DNA of 64,000 nt, from positions 62,001-126,000 of the forward strand of contig NZ_FXAU01000006.1 in NCBI RefSeq assembly GCF_900177625.1, in the 5' to 3' direction. A program made the translations under genes and the position numbers. The DNA comes from Sphingobacterium psychroaquaticum (GTDB lineage: Bacteria > Bacteroidota > Bacteroidia > Sphingobacteriales > Sphingobacteriaceae). The notes beneath the pieces are model-generated. The model ran no database searches, was not told where the DNA came from, and saw nothing but the letters and a program-made list of their open reading frames with translations. Numbering within the stretch: the stretch's first letter is position 1; each line of letters begins with the position of its first letter. Positions 60,880-64,000 of this stretch are shown piece by piece.

Positions 60880-63096
60880 ATGGGATACGAAATTATTATT
60901 TCGAATGAGTTAGGGATAACAGGAAAACAAGTGCTCACCACACTTGGATTGTTAGATGAAGGTGCTACTGTTCCTTTTATCTCGCGGTATCGTAAAGAGA
61001 TGACAGGTAGTTTAGATGAAGTGCAGATTACGGCGATTCGAGATCGCGTACAGCAGCTGCGAGATCTAGATAAACGTAAAGAGGCGGTTCTGAAATCAAT
61101 TGGTGAACAAGGAAAATTAACACCAGCGTTAGAAGCTCAAGTTTTAGGTGCTGAAACCATGGCGCTTTTAGAGGATATTTACTTGCCATACAAACCAAAG
61201 CGCAAAACTCGCGCTTCCATGGCCAGAGAGAAAGGGTTACAACCACTAGCTGATCTATTGTTAGAGCAGGAACGTATCGATGTTTCTCAACAGGCAGAAG
61301 GTTTTATCAGTGAAGAAAAAGGCGTATCTACCATCGAGGAGGCGCTTGCTGGTGCTCGGGACATCATTGCAGAACAAATTGCAGAAGATGCCGAGGTACG
61401 TACGCGTGCCCGTAAGATCTTTTTAGATCAAGGTCAGTTTGTTTCACGGGTTGTGGCAGGTAAAGAAGACCAAGCTATTAAATATAAAGACTACTATGAA
61501 TGGTCTGAGGTGTTGAAAGATGCTCCCTCACACCGGGTGCTCGCGATGCGTCGCGGAGAGAAGGAGGAGATGTTGTATTTGGATATCCAAGTGGATGAAC
61601 AAGCGGTAGTTCCAGTCATCGAAAAATTACACCTTAAAGGTAACAACGAAGCAGCCAATCAAGTACAATTGGCGATTCAAGATAGCTATAAGCGTTTACT
61701 TAAGCCTTCGATGGAGACTGAAGTTCGTGTGGTAACCAGACAAAAAGCGGATGAAGAAGCTATTCGTGTGTTTGCGGACAATGTACGTCAGTTGCTGCTT
61801 GCGGCGCCTTTAGGGCAGAAGCGTTTGTTAGCAATTGACCCGGGTTTCCGTACGGGGTGTAAGACGGTGGTATTGGATGCACAAGGTACGTTATTGGAGA
61901 ATACCGCAATCTTTCCGCATAATGGTGCTGGTGGTCTTGCAGAAGCGGCCAAGACCATTGAACACTTGGTAAAGAAATATGATGTAGAAGCTATTGCGGT
62001 TGGAAATGGTACCGCAGGACGGGAAACGGAAGAATTTGTACGTAAACTTGGATTGCAAGGGGTAACATTAGTAATGGTGAACGAATCGGGAGCTTCCATT
62101 TACTCGGCATCGGATGTTGCGCGTGAAGAGTTTCCTGATTATGATGTTACCGTTCGGGGCGCTGTTTCTATTGGGCGTCGATTGATGGATCCGTTAGCGG
62201 AGTTAGTGAAAATCGATCCTAAATCTATTGGGGTAGGTCAGTACCAGCATGATGTGGACCAACAGAAGTTACAAACAGCGCTTGATGATACGGTTATTTC
62301 TTGTGTAAATGCGGTGGGTGTGGAATTGAATACTGCCTCAAAGCAGATTTTGGCGTATGTATCAGGGCTCGGTCCTTCTTTGGCGCAACAGATCGTAAAT
62401 TACAGAGGAGCTAATGGGCCTTTTAAATCACGTAAGGAATTGAAAAAGGTACCGCGTTTAGGAGATAAGGCATTTGAACAGGCTGCTGGGTTTTTACGGA
62501 TCCGCAATGCCGAGCACCCGCTGGATGGTTCAGCCGTTCACCCGGAAAGATATTCGCTGGTAGAGCAAATGGCGAAGGATTTAAATGCGAAAGTAACGGA
62601 TTTGTTAACGGATGATACCTTGCGTAAACAGATTGACCTGAAGAAATATGTAACAGAAGAAGTGGGGCTTCCGACGTTAAATGATATTCTTGCAGAGCTT
62701 TCGAAACCAGGGCGTGACCCACGTGAGCAGTTTGAGGAATTCTCTTTTACGGACGGCGTGAATAAGATTTCGGACTTAAGAATAGGTATGCGTCTTCCAG
62801 GGATTGTTACGAATATCACGAACTTTGGTGCTTTTGTTGATATTGGCGTACACCAAGATGGTTTAGTGCATTTAAGCCAATTAGCGAACCGTTTTGTGGC
62901 AGATCCGAATGAAGTGGTTAAAGTGCAGCAAAAAGTAATGGTGACGGTTACAGAGATTGATGAGCGTAGAAATAGAATTGGTTTGACGATGAAGACTGAA
63001 GCACCAAGACCAGTAGCGAAAGGTAAAGCGAAACCGCGTCAAGAGGAGTCTGATATGGCTTCTAAACTTGCTGCATTAGCAAGCAAGTTTAAGTAG
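60880..63096 (+). CDS. tex: Tex-family transcription accessory protein
   Basis: 738 aa. N-terminal helical domain (ISRYRKEMTGSLDEVQITAIRDR), YqgF-like nuclease fold (LLAIDPGFRTGCKTVVLD, ~310-330), helix-hairpin-helix (LAQQIVNYRGANGPFKSRKELKKVPRLGDKAFEQAAGFLRI, ~490-540) and a C-terminal S1 RNA-binding domain (GMRLPGIVTNITNFGAFVDIGVHQDGLVHLSQL, ~625-700). Tex proteins bind RNA and RNA polymerase and affect transcription and stress survival. Monocistronic. Confidence 0.96.
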   Translation: MGYEIIISNELGITGKQVLTTLGLLDEGATVPFISRYRKEMTGSLDEVQITAIRDRVQQLRDLDKRKEAVLKSIGEQGKLTPALEAQVLGAETMALLEDIYLPYKPKRKTRASMAREKGLQPLADLLLEQERIDVSQQAEGFISEEKGVSTIEEALAGARDIIAEQIAEDAEVRTRARKIFLDQGQFVSRVVAGKEDQAIKYKDYYEWSEVLKDAPSHRVLAMRRGEKEEMLYLDIQVDEQAVVPVIEKLHLKGNNEAANQVQLAIQDSYKRLLKPSMETEVRVVTRQKADEEAIRVFADNVRQLLLAAPLGQKRLLAIDPGFRTGCKTVVLDAQGTLLENTAIFPHNGAGGLAEAAKTIEHLVKKYDVEAIAVGNGTAGRETEEFVRKLGLQGVTLVMVNESGASIYSASDVAREEFPDYDVTVRGAVSIGRRLMDPLAELVKIDPKSIGVGQYQHDVDQQKLQTALDDTVISCVNAVGVELNTASKQILAYVSGLGPSLAQQIVNYRGANGPFKSRKELKKVPRLGDKAFEQAAGFLRIRNAEHPLDGSAVHPERYSLVEQMAKDLNAKVTDLLTDDTLRKQIDLKKYVTEEVGLPTLNDILAELSKPGRDPREQFEEFSFTDGVNKISDLRIGMRLPGIVTNITNFGAFVDIGVHQDGLVHLSQLANRFVADPNEVVKVQQKVMVTVTEIDERRNRIGLTMKTEAPRPVAKGKAKPRQEESDMASKLAALASKFK

Positions 63097-63158
63097 GACG
63101 GATGGAGGATCATGTCGAATACAAGAATTTGTTTTTACTGACTGTTCCAAAATAAAGG

Positions 63159-63209
63159 ATATAAAAGGTAAAAGGGCGAAAAATTTTTCGCCCTTTTACC
63201 TTTTATATC
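63159..63209 (+). terminator. 51-nt near-loopless palindrome after tex
   Basis: GATATAAAAGGTAAAAGGGC GAAAA ... TTTTCGCCCTTTTACC TTTTATATC: 25-bp perfect arms around one T (63184). It lies between tex and a small gene on the same strand, 12 nt before that gene's start, so it can terminate tex and may also shape the small gene's leader. Confidence 0.75.
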
Positions 63210-63220
63210 TATATTCAACC

Positions 63221-63505
63221 ATGACAATAACCGAATTTACCGACACATTAAAAAACGCCACACCGCCGGAGGGGCTATCCGTTCAGTTACGGGCACTTTG
63301 GTACGATGGTAAGGGAGATTGGCAACAAGCACACGATTTAGTTGATCAGCTCAGTGACCCACAGTCGGCACATGTGCACGCCTATTTACACCGGGTAGAG
63401 GGCGATCAATGGAATGCAGGTTATTGGTACGATCGGGCTAAACAGCCCGTCTTTAAAGGATCGTTAAAAGACGAGTGGACAGCGTTGGTCAAACAACTAC
63501 TTTAA
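63221..63505 (+). CDS. Small conserved hypothetical protein
   Basis: 94 aa, no signal peptide, no membrane helix. Helical with aromatic residues (ALWYDGKGDWQQAHDLVDQLSDPQSAHVHAYLHRVEGDQWNAGYWYDRAKQPVF). The pattern is reminiscent of a single TPR-like helical pair but no family is assigned. It starts 12 nt after the tex terminator hairpin. Its 3' end overlaps the convergent TamB-like gene by 9 nt. Confidence 0.7.
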   Translation: MTITEFTDTLKNATPPEGLSVQLRALWYDGKGDWQQAHDLVDQLSDPQSAHVHAYLHRVEGDQWNAGYWYDRAKQPVFKGSLKDEWTALVKQLL

Positions 63506-64000
63506 GGGACCTTGCGTCGCTGTTGAATCAACGGGGAGAATATCCTTCTTATCCCGCTTGTCATTCCAGATCCACATCTTCCGCCAGAACTCCGATAAAC
63601 TATTAAACTCCTGTCTGTATACCACACCGGCAGCACTGATATAATCACTATACGGTGTAAAAAGGAAATTACGTGTATTTAATCGGTTGTAAGCACGTAG
63701 GATCAGACTTCCATCTTTCCGTAACTTAAACGTCACCTCCGCGTCAGTTGCTACTTGATCGGAGAACGGCGTCAAGTCCGTCATCAAGGTGTTTTTACTG
63801 CGATCACTTACGCCTCCTGTAAGTGTCAAACGATCATCGAAGAAGCGTAGGGACGCTGAAGCATCATTGAAGGATCGGATATTCAGATCGAAGAAGTTCA
63901 TATTGAGCGACTGCGAAATAATACTGTTCAACTGATTGAAAGCAATCTCCGTTCCGGCCGAAATTAAGGTGTTATTCACTTCCTTACCAAACTCCTGCGT
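63497..64000 (-). CDS. tamB: TamB-like translocation/assembly protein, 5'-truncated by window edge
   Basis: Only the C-terminal ~168 residues are visible; the frame stays open to the right edge (TQEFGKEV before the first GTG-coded residue at 63979), so the real start lies outside. ISAGTEIAFNQLNSIISQSLNMNFFDLNIRSFNDASASLRFFDDRLTLTGGVSDRSKN and DAEVTFKLRKDGSLILRAYNRLNTRNFLF match the TamB C-terminal (DUF490) beta-rich domain that touches the outer membrane. TamB bridges the inner and outer membranes in lipid or protein transport. Confidence 0.82.
   Translation of the reverse strand, partial: TQEFGKEVNNTLISAGTEIAFNQLNSIISQSLNMNFFDLNIRSFNDASASLRFFDDRLTLTGGVSDRSKNTLMTDLTPFSDQVATDAEVTFKLRKDGSLILRAYNRLNTRNFLFTPYSDYISAAGVVYRQEFNSLSEFWRKMWIWNDKRDKKDILPVDSTATQGPLK

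Noticed and set aside
1..64000. CRISPR array, prophage, insertion sequence or integrative element
   Set aside because: No regularly spaced repeats, transposase, integrase, recombinase or phage structural gene was seen. The intergenic repeats found are short and carry no genes.

Overview
The window is a 64-kb chromosomal segment of a Bacteroidota bacterium, most likely a member of the Sphingobacteriaceae (Sphingobacterium, Pedobacter or a close relative). The placement is inferred from a SusC/SusD pair with DUF5000/DUF4998 lipoproteins, an HU/SPOR protein, a Bacteroidota-style LptD and TamB, a long (669 aa) urocanate hydratase, and promoters of the Bacteroidota type (TTG-N20-TAnnTTTG). No rRNA or marker gene fixes the genus. 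There is one tRNA (Pro, anticodon TGG). I see no CRISPR array, prophage or insertion sequence.

Layout. 1-7.5 kb: envelope genes on the + strand (TPR protein cut by the left edge, outer-membrane barrel, HU-SPOR membrane protein, ExbB, ExbD, TonB-like protein) ending in folC. 7.5-9.9 kb: an alkylation-repair pair (AraC-MGMT fusion overlapping alkB) and a short-chain dehydrogenase. 10.1-12.3 kb: an AI-2E-family permease and a DUF1080 lipoprotein. 12.5-18.3 kb: the histidine-utilisation operon hutHIUG, with overlapping or near-abutting genes and a divergent LysR regulator. 19.3-28 kb: Smr protein, M28 peptidase, truncated haemoglobin, OsmC, a TlpA-like thioredoxin, a phosphoesterase, a DUF417 protein with an AraC regulator, and an ECF sigma cassette with two membrane proteins. 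28.4 kb: tRNA-Pro with its own promoter and terminator.

29.4-42.3 kb: a glycan-utilisation region. A four-gene SusC-SusD-DUF5000-DUF4998 operon on the minus strand is separated by three small genes from a secreted LamG-GH127 enzyme (beta-L-arabinofuranosidase family) on the plus strand. Both promoter regions carry the same LacI-type palindrome (core CAAACGATTG), so they probably form one regulon for an arabinose-containing glycan, controlled by a regulator outside the window.

42.4-48.2 kb: a RibD-C/DHFR-like enzyme, a VOC protein, a nuclease, a compact HTH/membrane-protein cassette with a palindromic operator lying on its promoter, a 597-aa conserved protein of unknown function that looks like an FMN-type TIM barrel with extra cysteines, and citrate synthase. 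48.5-50.6 kb: a BlaI/M56-type sensor pair whose M56 protein carries two TonB-plug-like repeats. 50.6-64 kb: envelope assembly and housekeeping (MlaD-type MCE protein, cell-wall amidase, LptD, CinA, 2-oxoacid dehydrogenase E2, MATE exporter, TatA, Tex, and TamB cut by the right edge).

Most convergent gene pairs are separated by long, nearly loopless palindromes that act as bidirectional terminators. Several intergenic spaces hold dispersed repeat families. No wholly new multi-gene system is obvious. The best leads are the shared PUL operator, the 597-aa unknown, the HTH cassette with its operator on the promoter, and the start-codon hairpin at 42325-42371.
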